The position numbers were made by a program, and so were the translations under genes. 64,000 nt of DNA, taken from positions 1,667,914 through 1,731,913 of the forward strand of contig NW_011887295.1 in assembly GCF_000151315.2 (NCBI RefSeq). The letters are read 5' to 3'. The notes below the pieces were generated by a model. The model ran no database searches. It was not told the origin of the DNA and saw nothing but the letters and a program-made list of their open reading frames with translations. Shown here piece by piece: positions 1 through 14,317 of this stretch. The DNA comes from Capsaspora owczarzaki ATCC 30864. Its lineage: Eukaryota > Opisthokonta > Filasterea. Every line of letters begins with the position of its first letter. Within the stretch, counting starts at the first letter, position 1.

Positions 1-1391
1 CAGCAGGAGCAGCTTGCCCAGCAACAGGCACAGCTGCAACAGCAACAGCACCAGTTTGCCCAGGCGGAACACCAGCAACGCCAAGCTGCCGCTGCAGCTG
101 CTGCTGCGGCCGCGGCAGCCGCGTCGCGTGCTCCGCCCCCGCTGACTGGCTACTCGAGTGTGGCGCAGCCGGCAGCACTGTACTCTTCCTACCCACCCGC
201 CCCCGCTGCGACCGCCGCGGCGCCTGCCGCTGCCGACTATTCGCAGTACGGGTACTCTGCCAGCAGCTACGACACTGTATGTATTTTTATTGGCTTTGTT
301 TGATTTGATTTGGTATGATTGGATTTGGTTTGTGGAGCGACTCTTCCTCGAGTTTTCTTGACGTTTTGTTGTTCACCATGTCCCTGTTGCTTCATTGTCC
401 TCCCCCCCACTTTGGTTTGTGTGCGCTTCTCTAGCAGGCCGGAACCTCCGATTACAACACTGCCGTCGCAGCTTGGAACAACTACTATGCCCAAAACGGC
501 ACTGCCGCTACTCCCGCTGCTGCGACCGGCTATGGTGCTTCGGCATACTCTGCGGGAGCTGCCCCGACCCAGCATTCCTATGCTGCTTCTGCACGGCCGG
601 CGGCCATCAGCGCTGCCGCCGCCGCTGTTGAACGCGCTCAAAGCGTGTCCAACTACTCGAGGCTGCCCCAGCCAGCTGCCGCCCCTGGTGCAGCAGGACT
701 TGCCGGATATGCACCTGCTGCGCACCAGTATCCTGGTGCCGTTCCTGCACTGTCGTATGGAACCCCACAAACGGAGGTATCGTAAACACTTTTGCTCGCT
801 TTGGTGATGTGGGTATGAGAGGCGGTGGGGAGAGTGTGGCCGAGTGTGATTTGGCGTGGCGGTTGAAGTCGGGTTTGTTGGGGCGTTTTTGGTCGGCGCC
901 AGCCCTTGTCTGACCATTTTTATTTATTGATTCTCTTCTGGCACTTTTTTTTTTTTTTTTTCGTTCCTGCTTCACCCGGTTTTCATCCCGCGCTTTTTCT
1001 TCGTCTTCTTCTTCTGATTATTATTTTTTACTTTCCTGTTTTTTTTTTTTAATTAATTCGGGCTTTGTATCTTTCGTCGGGGGTGCGTGGTTTTTTTTTC
1101 TACTTTTTTGTTTTCCCGCTCTTTGCTGACTTTTTCCGTCCTGATTGTTTTTCGGACTTCCACTTGTTTCGCTCTTCTTTGGCATGACCCTTGTGTCATT
1201 CTTGCTTTTTGTTTTTTTTGCCAAATCCTCCTCCTCCTCCTTCCCCCCCCCCTACCCTGCACACTGCTTTTTTCTTCTTCAAACAGCAAACGATGCCTCG
1301 CCAAAACATGAAGCGACCTTATCAGCAGTCGGCGGCTCCGCAGGGCCCTGCCGGCAACTACTCCGATCCCAACAAGCGTGCGCGCTACTAA
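1..1391 (+). CDS. C-terminus of a Gln/Ala/Tyr-rich, probably RNA-binding protein (5' partial)
   Basis: The open frame enters from the window edge. Three exons join in phase 0: 1-276, 438-776 and 1287-1391 (stop TAA). The 159 visible codons after the Q-rich start are low complexity: a Gln-rich coiled stretch, an Ala run, then Tyr/Ala/Pro/Ser-rich sequence. A piece reading AWNNYYAQ resembles the Tyr-rich AWxxYY repeats at the C-terminus of FUBP/KSRP-type KH proteins, and the end PNKRARY resembles the basic tail of a nuclear protein. No folded domain is visible, so the RNA-binding assignment is only a composition-based guess. The second intron (777-1286) is long for this window and very T-rich before the acceptor. 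Confidence 0.55.
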
Positions 1392-1762
1392 GTACTTTGT
1401 TCCACTCTGATGATCAGAGAAGCGGGAGCAAACAACGCAGACTTTTCTTTTCGGTTTGTTCTTTTTGGATCGGCCCGCTTTTGTGTTTTGGGTTTCCTTT
1501 TGATTTCTCTCGGTTTTTGTTGTTCATTCCGCTTGTGTAGTTTGATGCACTTGGTTCGTGTTCCTTTTTTTGCCCTTTCGTCCGCACTTTGCGAACCTCG
1601 CTGGTTTTCGAGTGATGGCCGTATCTTTTTTTGAGGTCTTTTTTTTTTTTTTTTTTTTTCCTCTCTCTTCTCTCTGTCTCGCTTTCTTGTTCTTTGTACC
1701 TTTTCTTCTCTTTGGCACACTGTTTCTTGTTCTCAAAACAATTCATTTGACAAACACTGCCA
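1392..1762. other. Convergent intergenic spacer, no gene seen
   Basis: This lies between the stop of the Q-rich gene and the stop of PARG on the other strand. It is T-rich, with a long T-run near 1639-1660. It presumably holds both 3' UTRs. No conserved ORF was recognised. Confidence 0.6.
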
Positions 1763-4267
<2,505 letters not shown>

Positions 4268-4398
4268 CTGTTCGCCATCAGACGGCGCGCGTCCGCACCA
4301 AATTTTGAATCAGGTTGCACGAATTGCACGATTCGCATATCAGTACGATCCCCCATAACCCCCCTAACCTCGCCATCCTCACTGCATCAACGACACAA

Positions 4399-4957
4399 TC
4401 ATCGGTTCTCACCACCACGAGCGACGTATCGGTCTTGGGTCGTGAAAGACGCAGCAGGTTGCCGAGCAGCACGATCAGAACCGCCGCTTGGCGCCGCGGA
4501 CGACGAAGATGACACGGACGACGACGGCGAATCGTCAAACTCCAGACGCGCTAGGTGTTCCCCCCCCCCCAAAAAAAAAAGCACAAGATTGTACACAGTC
4601 AAGTCAGCAAAGTTGTAGCAGGAGGGAGGGGGCACGGGTGGCAAACGCTTCCGGCTGCCCTCTCAATTGATCATTGATCATGCTGAATGCCCAACCTCGC
4701 TTGGTCTCGCGCTGGCCATACTCGGACTGCGTGCTTCTGTGATGACTGTTGCTGTTGCTGCTGCTCGTCGTGGTGCCACTGGTGGGTCGCGTGTGGATGC
4801 CGAATGCAGCCAGGATGGACGGCTGGCGGGTTGATGATGAGGGTGATTGAGACCGCTCTCGACCACCTCCAGCAGCAGCACCACCACCACCACCACCAGC
4901 ACCACCAGCAGCTGGTCGAGACCGATCGCTGTCGTTAGATCCTCGTGCCGAGCGCAT
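4399..4957 (-). CDS. Possible small low-complexity gene
   Basis: An ATG at 4957 opens a frame rich in Gly, Ala, Ser and Arg that reaches 4604. A phase-consistent GT-AG intron (GTGCCC donor after the Ala-Thr-Pro codons, acceptor CCTAG near 4553) would join it to a Ser/Asp-rich exon ending at 4399, giving a basic then acidic protein of about 155 residues. The piece RQPSILAAFGIH is a weak match to a PCNA-interaction-like pattern, but the two aromatic residues are not both present. The intron acceptor is odd, a T-run followed directly by a G-run. It could equally be leader sequence shared by PARG and WDR13 transcripts. No family was recognised. Confidence 0.3.
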
Positions 4958-5101
4958 TCTCCTGTTGTTGTTGGTTTGGTTGTTGCTGGTTCAAAACGAA
5001 ATCCAAAAAAAAAAAGGAAAAAAAAAAAAGGAGTAAAAGTTTTTCCCGCCAAAATTGTTTGTGTTTGATGATAGTTATCCAAGTCATATCAACAGCAGTG
5101 T

Positions 5102-7061
5102 TTATTGTTGTCGCCCGCGCTTCCAGACGCGAACAATGCCCTTTGCATCGACAGACACGAGTAAGCTCTCGTCATAGTTAAAGTCAACGTCGAGGATGGG
5201 TGCACTGTGCCCTTGTAACTTGGCAATCAACTTTGGCTCGTTTTCGCTTGCCCCGGCGTTGATCAAGTGAACGGCGTGGTCCTCGCTTCCGGAAGCTGTG
5301 ATACAACACGATGATTTGTGTCGAGTGAGTCTTTTTTTGCAAAACCGCAGTGCCAAAACAACACTCCGAAACAACAACAAGAACAATAACAACAACAACA
5401 TACCAAACACATCGGCACTGCCGGGCGCAGCGGCAACCAGCAATGGACTCCAGCGACTGCGCAAATCGAGGTCGGGGTTGGGCACCGGGAAGGTGCGGAT
5501 GGATTGCAGGCCGGGCTTGGAGCCGCCAGACACGGCAAACAAGGTCACCGCGTTTTGGCCGCGGCAGTTGACGAGCAATAGAGACGGCTGCTCTGCTGTA
5601 GTCGCCGCCGTGACGGTACTGGCAGAAGCGACCGACGAGGCAGAGGATGTGGGAATCGTGCTGGAGCCGGCGCGGAAACGGATGCTCGTGACGGCCTGGC
5701 TTGGCGTCGTGCCCACAGTGGTCTTGCACAGCCGCACGAGCTTGCCGCTGGCCATGTCGACGGAAAACATTGTGACATTGCCCTGGGCATCGCCCGCCCA
5801 GAGGAAGGAGCCGTTGGGGTTGAACTCGAAGCACTTGACGGCGCCGTTCACGGCCACTTGGCTGCCCTTGAATGGCTTGCCCGTCGACATGTTGTAAAAC
5901 TCAACGCCGGCGCGTGCGTTACCAAGCACAATCATGTTGTTGTTCACTGGATGGAACCGACCGGCAGTGATGGCAGGACCCGAGGGGGCGCCGAGAATGC
6001 GCGCGCAGCTTCCAGAGACCAAGTCCCACACTCTGGCAGTGCCATCGCGTGAGCAAGAGAGAACGTGCTCATTGGTGGCCGACCAGTCCACGTCTGTCAC
6101 GGCATGCGGCGACGCGAAGGTTGCGGCAGTTGTGCCCGAGGGCAGTCGCGTTGTCGCCAAGTCGTGGCGCAGAATGTGCACAATGCCTGGGTCGTTCCAG
6201 GCACGACACACGCTCACAGAGCCGTCATTTGACCCGAGCGCAATCAAGTCCCGATCATAATGCGCAAAAGCGACAGACATGACGGACGCAAAGTGATGCG
6301 AAAAGACGTGGTACGGTTGGTAGGTGGTGTATCGGGACACTCCAACCGGTGCCGGAGGCCGCTTTGGCTCGGCTGACGACGATGCGGTGAGAGACGACAG
6401 CGCCGACGGCCCACCTGCAGGCATCCCCAGCGCGATAGAAGCGCCAGGACGCAACGAAGCGGCCAGGCGAGCGGCAATGAGCTGTTGCTCTTCGGCGGCC
6501 GAGACTTGCTCGCCACTTGCTGCGACTGAGGCAGACGACGACGAGGAATCATCTCCGCGTGCACCACCACGGTTTGCCAGGCGACTGCCCGACGAGGTGG
6601 ATCGGACCGTCACCGAGCTCGCGTCGCTCGTAATCGACGAGTTGGACGACGCCCGCCCGCGGAAGGCCGGGATGGCCCCTGCGACCAGCTGGCTCGCCGT
6701 TGCAATCATGCTGGACGAGGCTGACGGGAAGCTGACGGACGCAGACATGGTCGACGGCGGGGAATGCATGACTGCGCCCGACTCGACGAGTGCCTGGCCG
6801 TACTGCGTATGCAGCAGCGACTCGCGCTTCATGAGGTAGTCCAGGCGTCCGAGTGCGTTGGCAGACGTGCCCTTGGATGTCTTGAGCCGCGCCTGCAGCA
6901 GCGCCTCACGTCTGCAGCAAAAGCACCAAAGACAAAAAACCAAGACAAAACCAAGGCTTTTAGTATTCATTCAGCCAGCCATAGCAAAAAACCAACCAAA
7001 GTGAGGCCCCCAATCAATTGTTGGGGTTGGCGTTTGTAGAGTACCTGAGTGGGTAGGCCAT
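5102..7061 (-). CDS. WDR13: WD40-repeat protein, WDR13 orthologue
   Basis: Three exons: a 17-nt first exon 7061-7045 (MAYPLR), 6911-5404 and 5295-5102; the joins preserve frame. The N-terminus RREALLQARLK...MKRESLL matches the basic helix that opens animal WDR13. A Ser/Ala-rich linker of ~130 residues follows, then WD40 repeats forming one propeller. The C-terminus KLQGHSAPILDVDFNYDES followed by WKRG is nearly the same as the animal end, and FHPVNNN, WAGDAQG and SGSEDHAVHL also match. Animal WDR13 is nuclear and of poorly defined function. The second intron (5403-5296) holds an AAC-type repeat. The main uncertainty is the very short first exon. Confidence 0.9.
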
Positions 7062-7679
7062 GGCGGCGGCGCGGTTGCTGCGGCAGCGCACAGGCGCGTA
7101 TAAGCGATCCAGCGCTGTGGCTTGCTGGACCACTGCTTCCATCTGAATGAGCTTCCGTCACAAGAACGACTCGATCGAAAAGAAAAAGTAGACTGATGGA
7201 ATATGAAGTCACATCACAGGATTTTCCTAGAATGACCGAGGACGGAAGGTAAGGTGATTTTGGAACTGAGCGATGGCTTGCTGCGGTTTCTGAGCTGTTT
7301 GGAGTGTTCCGTTCATGAGCCCCGACGAAAGCGCGCGCTCGCCTTGTATCGTGCGAAAAGGACTGTTCAATTCTGACGTTGCTGTCTGAGAAAGGGAAAC
7401 GCAACCTGCCCATACTTGTACTTCTCAGTCGTCCTTTCATACGGTTGGTTTTTGCGATTGCATCCCGCTCCCGAATACCACAGGTTTGAGCACTTTGAGC
7501 AAGCACCGTTTCTTGCTCCCAATCGTACGCACACTTGTGCAAGCGTACATCAATGGAGCGGCTGGAGCGAATGCTTGGGGATGACAGATTGACACCATCG
7601 TTGGACCCGATCTTGACTGATTTGGCTTGTTGCAGGGCAGGCACGACGAGGACGAACGCTCAGCCTGATGCGTCCAATC
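7062..7679. promoter_or_regulatory. Divergent promoter region between WDR13 and the LRR gene
   Basis: 618 bases separate the two start codons. No ORF with recognisable homology lies here on either strand. The region must contain both leaders and promoters. No TATA box or other core element was securely identified. Confidence 0.5.
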
Positions 7680-10600
7680 ATGCTTCTAGAGCCATTGCTG
7701 ATACTGGCGCTGCTGGGCGGCACCCTGGCGTTGAACGCATGCGACGTGTGCGAGTGCATTGGTTCGCAAATCACCAATTGCCAGCTCAGCCTGCAATCTG
7801 TCCCATCCGTTTACCCAACCCATGCGATTTTCACCTTGTAAAGCCGAAAAAGGAAGCTGGTTTTGATGTTTGATGTCTGATGTGCAGTAAGTTGCGGGTG
7901 ATACGTTGTGCTGATGCTTTCTTTGTTCCTTTGTGTTTTGTTCGCCAATTTCTGCAGAAATCTGAGCAACACTCTGATTACATCCATCCCGAGCAATGCC
8001 TTTCGCGACTTGACCATGCTCCAAGCCTTGTCAGTTTGAACTAGACTTCTCGGCTGTCTGTCGCTACAAACCGATGCTCATCCTCACGTCACGACGATTT
8101 CTCAGGTATTTGGGGAACACGTCCATCACTTCCGTCCCAAGCGACGCCTTTGCCAGTCTGAGCACGCTGCGAATTCTGTGCGTAGTGGCCCTGTTGTGTT
8201 GTTATGCAGAAAGACGACGACGACCGTTGCACCTGTCCATTTGGCTCACCGACCTTGCGCGTTCAGATACTTGAGCAAGAATGCGATTACCGCGATTCCA
8301 AGCTTCCACTTGCACACGCCTCTTTTGAGCACCTTGTAAAGGGGTTTTTTGAGTTGCATCGAATGAGCGCAAACTAACCATGTGTCGATTCCGGGGCTCA
8401 GAAATTTGGCAGACACCAACATCACAACCATCCCAAGCAACGCATTCAGCACGTTGACCGGTCTGCGTAGCTTGTAAGAACGAAATTCGCCACTACACGA
8501 CCGCACGGAAGATTGTGTGCATGTCGACTTATCGTGTCGCTCCTTGTTGGTAGATCTCTCCCATCAACCATTCAGGTCATTGAACGGGATGCTTTCGTCG
8601 GACCCTGTTTAGAATCACTGTACGAAACTCCCTTCTTCGAACGATGCAGACACCCTATGCCGGCACACCCCTAATGCCGATACGTTCGATGCGTTCGATT
8701 CGACTTGCGTGTGCACAAATAGGTCGATGGGGTTTGTTCCATGTGCAACGCTTGATGCGCAAGCGTTCAGCAATTTGTCTGGTCTCACCTGGCTGTATGT
8801 TCGATGAGAGGAATGGCGGTGTTCCAACTCGTCCCGCCTTGTGCTGAACGACTGTCCCCGTCAGATCTCTTCCCGTGGTCGAGTTGAATGCAAGGACTGA
8901 TCAGCTGTTCCAGGCGCTAACCGACCTTCGATGGCTGTCAGTGACAGGGAGGCAGCGTTGAGCTATTGGACTGGAGACACAACTGACCTGCCCAGTTGTA
9001 TTTCTCTGCTCAGGTCTCTCGGGCGGTCGCATCATCCCGCAGATAATGATTCGCCTCTCACGTCGATTCCGCCTGGTGCCTTCCTGCACCTCACGACCGG
9101 AATCAAATCCATGTTTGTTTTTCTTTGTCAGAGCACGCAAGCGCTCAGCGATGGTGTCACTCACGTGCGCCCCCCTTGTTTTGATTGCATAGAAATCTGA
9201 AAAATAGTCAAGTCTCCAGCATTGCGGACAATGCATTCGAGACCCTTACCTCATTGACGAGCTTGTAAACACCATTGACGTCATGATTCTTTGGAGGAAC
9301 CTGCTGACGCGTTGATTCATCTCCGGCGTCACATTTCAAACAGGGACATTTCCAACACTCGACTGACTTCAATATCTGGCTCCACGTTTGCTGGCCTCTC
9401 AGCTTTGCCCAAATTGTAAGGAGCGTGGCAAATGCCATCGATACTCTGGCAGCATTCTGATTGTTTTGTTTTGTGTGTGTGTCTTTTTCAATTCCACTTG
9501 CAGATATCTCGCTGGCAATCCGATTGAAAGTATATCCGATCATGCATTTTCCCACCTTGGCGCGGTGACTGAACTGTATGGCTGCGGTATGCGCTGCGAC
9601 CTACGATCCAACTTTTGCTCACTGCCACCTTTTATTGACGCAGCTCGCTTTCTTATCGACCAAACGCGACTGTTGGTCCTCTGGCTTTTAATGGCATTAC
9701 ACCAATGCTTCGCACATTGTAAGTGCTTCCCAACGCATTGTGGCTCGAACGCAGGCATTCCAATGTGGCTGGCAATCTTTGAACCACAGGAAACTGCCCA
9801 TCTCAGAGCTCAATTCGCTTTCGAGCCAGCTTTTTGCGGCGGTTCCTCGGCTAGAATTGCTGTAAATCCGCCAACAAGCCAACCTGTTTGTTTTTGAAAT
9901 GGCGTTGCGCTGATCTTGGATGGCGATCGTCCTCTTAGGGATTTGTCAAGTTCTCCTTTAACATTGATTCCGACCGGCGCATTCACCTACTTGAGCGCGC
10001 TTTCTGAACTGTATGTGATACTGGTGCCATTTGCTTTATGAGTCAGCCGACAGACCGCTGACAGCCGTTCTTGGATGCTCGAAGCGATGCAGCCAACGCT
10101 CAAATCTCAAATGTGGCTCCAAATGCATTTTCCGGGCTCGAGTCCTTGCGCAAACTGTCCGTGACTTGTGATTGTACTTTTTCGATGTAGTACCTTGACA
10201 CTGCGTACTTACGACTTGGACAACAGGAGCTTGTACGGGAATCCGCTCTCGACACTTCCAAGTCACACGTATGCCGGTCTTGGTGCTCTGAATACCCTGT
10301 AATTCTCGAAAGCTGGCAGAGACGACTTGCTTGGTCCACTGATACATTCATCATGGTGGGCTCCTTGGTTGGTAGTTATTTCGGTGGCAAACACCCGATC
10401 TGGAGTGTGCAGAGCAACGCCTTTGCCCAGCTTCCAGCCCTTCGCACGTTGTAACCAGCGGGCCTTCAAGCATTGGTTTTGCGGGCTTTTTGCGGGGGTT
10501 CATCTAACAGCACTCCTTCGCCCAGGTCATTGTCACTCATGCCAAATACGACTATTGCTCCGGACGCATTTGTGGGCTTGCAAGGTGTGACAATGCTGTA

Positions 10601-12688
10601 AGTGCCCGGTGCTGCTTGGAGTGTACTACATTGCGGGATTCCACCCCCATCTCACTGTTGCATGGAACGCATCTCAAGATCGCTTTGGATCCCAAGCCTT
10701 GGTTTGGTTTCAGACCAATTATTTGCCGCAACTCCGTCTTTGAGTACCCTGTAAGATCAGCTCATGCGTTTCGTTTGTGAAGGCTGGATTTGGCCTCAGT
10801 CTCTGCTGTTGTTGCTGCCTTGCATCAGATATGTCTACTTTTTGACGTCCCTACCCGCTGCTGGCTTTGCGAATCTGCCCAGATTAAAGACCTTGTATCC
10901 CCTTTGACGACTGAATGTGGTTTTTTTTTGTTTCCACACAGGACAATCTCCTACACTTGCTCAACTACAACTGTGCTCTTGTTCCGCAGGAAAATCATCG
11001 ACAGCTTCTCTCAGTTGTCGGAAAAAATTTCGGAGAGCGCGTTGCAAGGCCTGACTTCATTGGAGACATTGTATGCCGTTTTTTTTTTCACCAACTCGGT
11101 TTTATTGTTGACCTCGGCCGAATCTCATCTCATTGTTTTTAATTCTCGTACGACAGGACACTGGAAGCTCAAACCAAAATTCCCTCTAAATTGATCGATG
11201 GGCTCCCTGCGCTGCAACACTTGTACGACTGTGGCGAATTTGGTTTTCAGTTTGGCAAACTCACACTCAACACTGGCCATAGATCCTTGGTGGTACGCTC
11301 AGCCCCAATCTCCACGAGCGCCATTGCAAACTTGCCGTCTTTGACTAGCCTGTACGACATCCGAATATGCAAATCGCGATTGTGTGCTGCGTTGAGTTAT
11401 CGTCACTGAATCTGTAACGCAGAAGCGTGGATGGATCCGTCTCCAAGTTGGATTCGTCCTTTGCCAATCTTCCAACGCTTACTTCCTTGTATGATACATG
11501 TTGGCTCGTTTATGCGCAAGAGCGATGCCCGACGCTTGTTGTAAACGCTCACTTTTTGTTGTGTTGGCTTGAAGGACATTGTTGGGAATCGCGCCGGATA
11601 CCGTTGTTGATCCCCATGCTTTTGGTGGACTGCCTCGACTCTCTGAACTGTACAGTGTGTTTGTTTCATTGCGTTCACTGCTCTAACCGACTGGACTGAC
11701 AATCTTTCCACAACTTGTCAGCGAGCTTGTCATTGACCAGTTTTCGCCCGCCACCACGCAAGTGTTTGCCCAACTTTCCAATCTTTTGAACCTGTAAGGG
11801 TGTTTTGCTGGACGACCCCATGTTCAGCTGCATGCTAAGATGACTGGCCTTTAACAGGAAGGTCAAAGTGGCTACTGCAAGTGTCGTCCCTTCGCATGCA
11901 TTTGCCGGTCTTGCCAGTCTCGAATCCTTGTAAGTGACTGACGAGAGAGTCAAGCAAGCACGGCGAATGGCGAGATGTACACTTTTAAGTTTTCCCCCGT
12001 TGTCTTTTGGGTGGCAGGTCAATCAGAAGTCGGAATAGCAGAGGGTACTATTCGTCCATCACCACCATCTCTAGTCAAGCTTTATCTGGGCTGACGCAGT
12101 TGACCACGTTGTAAGCGTTTTCATCCTCGACGCTGAATTGCTTGCCGCGATTGGGCACTCATTTGTCAGATCGCGAGCAGTTCTTTGACGAGAAATCACG
12201 CGTTGAATGCTGTTCCAGCATCGCTATTTCATGGATTGACAAAGCTGCGTCGTGTTGACCTGTCTGAGAACGCTCTGGTCACGTTGCCTCCGGGGTTGTT
12301 TCAAGGGCTGACGATGCTGAAGGTCGTTCACTTGGAACCCAATTTGCTGTCTAGTTCTGAAGCGCCTCCTAGTACCTACTCTTACGTTCAAGCGGGATAC
12401 ACTGGACTGATGGGTATGTTGTTGAGGATTTCAAACCGAGTTGCAGAGTCGCTGAGCGAGCAAGGTGATGATGTGACTGACTTCCGAGTTGATCAGAGTG
12501 CCATTTCGCGTGTGCTACCTGTTATGGCGCTGGTCCCGGCTCTTGCTGTAGCGCACATTGCTTGCGCTGCGATTCTTCTACGAATTGCACAGAATGCTAC
12601 TCTGGGTTTGTTTTGCATGCGGGGGTGTGCACCACGAGCGACTCGCGCGCAGAATTGTAGTGTTTTGTGTTTGAGATGCTGCGTCTGA
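7680..12688 (+). CDS. Secreted/membrane leucine-rich-repeat protein, one repeat per exon
   Basis: Predicted 905 residues from 30 exons. Exon 1 (7680-7837) encodes a signal peptide (LLILALLGGTLAL) and a Cys-rich LRRNT cap (CDVCECIGSQITNC). Internal exons: 7958-8029, 8106-8177, 8267-8335, 8402-8473, 8554-8619, 8723-8794, 8865-8936, 9014-9112, 9193-9264, 9344-9415, 9504-9575, 9644-9718, 9790-9861, 9939-10010, 10085-10156, 10227-10298, 10376-10450, 10526-10597, 10679-10750, 10829-10894, 10990-11070, 11157-11222, 11283-11351, 11423-11488, 11575-11649, 11722-11793, 11858-11929, 12018-12110; terminal 12181-12688. Each internal exon is one 22-33-residue LRR (typically LxLxxNxIxSIPSxAFxxLxxLxxL), every intron is phase 2, and introns are 60-120 nt. 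The last exon holds two more repeats, a linker, a hydrophobic helix (about residues 848-870) and a short Cys-rich tail. No kinase or LRRCT was seen. Probable cell-surface receptor or adhesion protein; ligand unknown. Confidence 0.85.
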
Positions 12689-12791
12689 AGTGCTGTTGCC
12701 GCCTCTCACTTTGTCAATATTAATGTGCAATGAAATGCAATCCACGCTCTCCGTGTCTGTCATTCCATTCTCAGTCTTTTCTTTCTTTGCA

Positions 12792-14127
12792 ATGCCGCAG
12801 TGGTGGAATCCGGTCGGCGTTCGCGTCGCTGCCAACATTCTGCTCCAGCGACCGACGCTCGCAGTGCCGCACGTCTCTGTTCGCGGTGTGTTCCCCTGCC
12901 CCCTCGCCCAAAATGGACTCGACAATGAGTACTCACGATGGACATGACGGCGAAAGGTCGCTCTGCTGGCCGGCCTACACTGACTGCCGACTTGAAACTG
13001 TGTGTGGCGTTGCATTTGGACAGACATCCGGGCAATCGACTTTGCCGCTCTCCGCGCTGCTGGCTGCCAGGGCGTTGTCTTTGACAAGGACAACACGTTG
13101 TCTGCGCCGTACGAAGTCAAGTTGTTTCCGTCGCTCGAAGTCAGTCTCTCACAACGTCCCACTTTTCTTCTCAGTGTCACTCGTGGGCGTTCTTTGATGC
13201 TGAGAAGCGAGTCCTTTTTTTTTTCTGAGTTTCGCTCAAACACTCGTGTTGGTTTGGGTTGTTTTGGTCAAACTCGTCGCTGGGTTTGGGTGCGCTCTTT
13301 TAGGCTTCATGGAACCAATGCTTGGACGTGTTTGGACGCGATCACGTCGTGATTTTCTCCAATGAGCCAGGATCGATCGACGACAAGGATTATGCCAAGG
13401 TAATTCTCTATTTTCCCCTGCTTTGAGTGGCAATGTGGAAGCCCTTCTGCGATTGCTTGCGAAAAAAAAAAAGAAAAAAAGAAAAACGTTTTGAGCTGGT
13501 GAAAAACACCCATGCCTTACAATATCGTTGACACACTCCGCTAGGCTGAACATATCGAGAAAGTGTTTCAGGTTCCTGTAGTACGGCATGGCTCAAAGGT
13601 ACCGCGATTGGCGTGTGTTTGATGCTGCATTTGATTTCGTTCCGATAACTCACCCTCCACTCTTCTCCCCCTCCTCCGATGCACAGAAACCGTTGGGAAC
13701 AATGGACGTCTTGAGATACTTTCCAACATGCGATCCAGAGCGACTCGTGGTTGTTGGCGATCGTCTCTTCACCGACATTGCGTTTGGCAATATGAGCACC
13801 ATGTTTACCATCCACACTGGATTGCTCACCGAGAAGGGGGACAATGTTCCTGCGCTCTATGTAAGCTAAGCGTTGCGATTGATTGAATTTGTTGGCTCGG
13901 TGCTCTTCTTTTATTTTTCCCAGCTGTTGTTCAGCTGTTGTGTATGCTCACTTTTGGGACAACGCTTCCATTCGCGTGCTAGATTCGGAGAGCGGAAAAG
14001 TTGCTGCTCGAGCGCTGGCGAAGCAAAGGCCTGGCGGCTCCTCCGCATGCCTTCCAAGCGGCCATTCCTCGCTTCATTCGAACATAGATTCCGTGTTGCT
14101 GTTTCGTTGCCCTTTGTTGTACAGTAA
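12792..14127 (+). CDS. GEP4: HAD-superfamily phosphatidylglycerophosphatase, GEP4-type
   Basis: Would dephosphorylate phosphatidylglycerophosphate in mitochondrial cardiolipin synthesis. Exons 12792-12885, 13024-13139, 13304-13399, 13545-13598, 13687-13860, then a last exon from about 13924. The start MPQWWNPVGVRVAANI and PTLAVPHVSV align with the fungal GEP4 N-terminus. The HAD motifs are visible: GVVFDKDNTL (motif I with the nucleophile Asp), IFSNEPGSIDDKDY, Lys in KPLG and VVVGDRLFTDIAFGNM (motif III/IV). The 3' end is unresolved: acceptors CAG at 13923 or 13935 give different short tails, ending at 14127 or 13982. Proteins of this type are present in fungi and plants, while animals use PTPMT1; this family is better supported here than PTPMT1 because the fold is HAD, not a Cys phosphatase. 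Confidence 0.82.
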
Positions 14128-14317
14128 TGCAGACTCTATGGTTTGTGCAACTCGTCCCAGGCTGGAACAGCGCTCAGCGTTCAGCTTTTCGGTCTTTGGA
14201 CGCTGCCCTTTTGTTCGCTTTCCATTTTCACTCTTTTTGAATGTAATTCCTGTTCCAGGTTGCCATTCTTTCTTTCTTTCTTTCTTATTGTTGTTGTTCT
14301 TTCACACATCCCAGAAA

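Noticed and set aside
267-975. Minus-strand frames opposite the first gene
   Set aside because: Arg/Ser/Gly-rich shadow frames; the plus-strand exons have consistent splice phases.
8575-8619. An LRR exon that seemed broken by an in-frame stop and odd length when read from the CAG at 8575
   Set aside because: Using the TAG acceptor at 8553 gives a clean 66-nt phase-2 exon, so there is no sign of decay.
7680-12110. Regular spacing of similar ~72-nt units resembling a repeat array or CRISPR
   Set aside because: Units are diverged coding LRRs flanked by GT-AG introns in a eukaryotic gene; there are no identical repeats.
12792-14127. PTPMT1 identity for the mitochondrial phosphatase
   Set aside because: HAD motifs (DKDNT, GDRLFTD) are present and there is no Cys-x5-Arg phosphatase loop.
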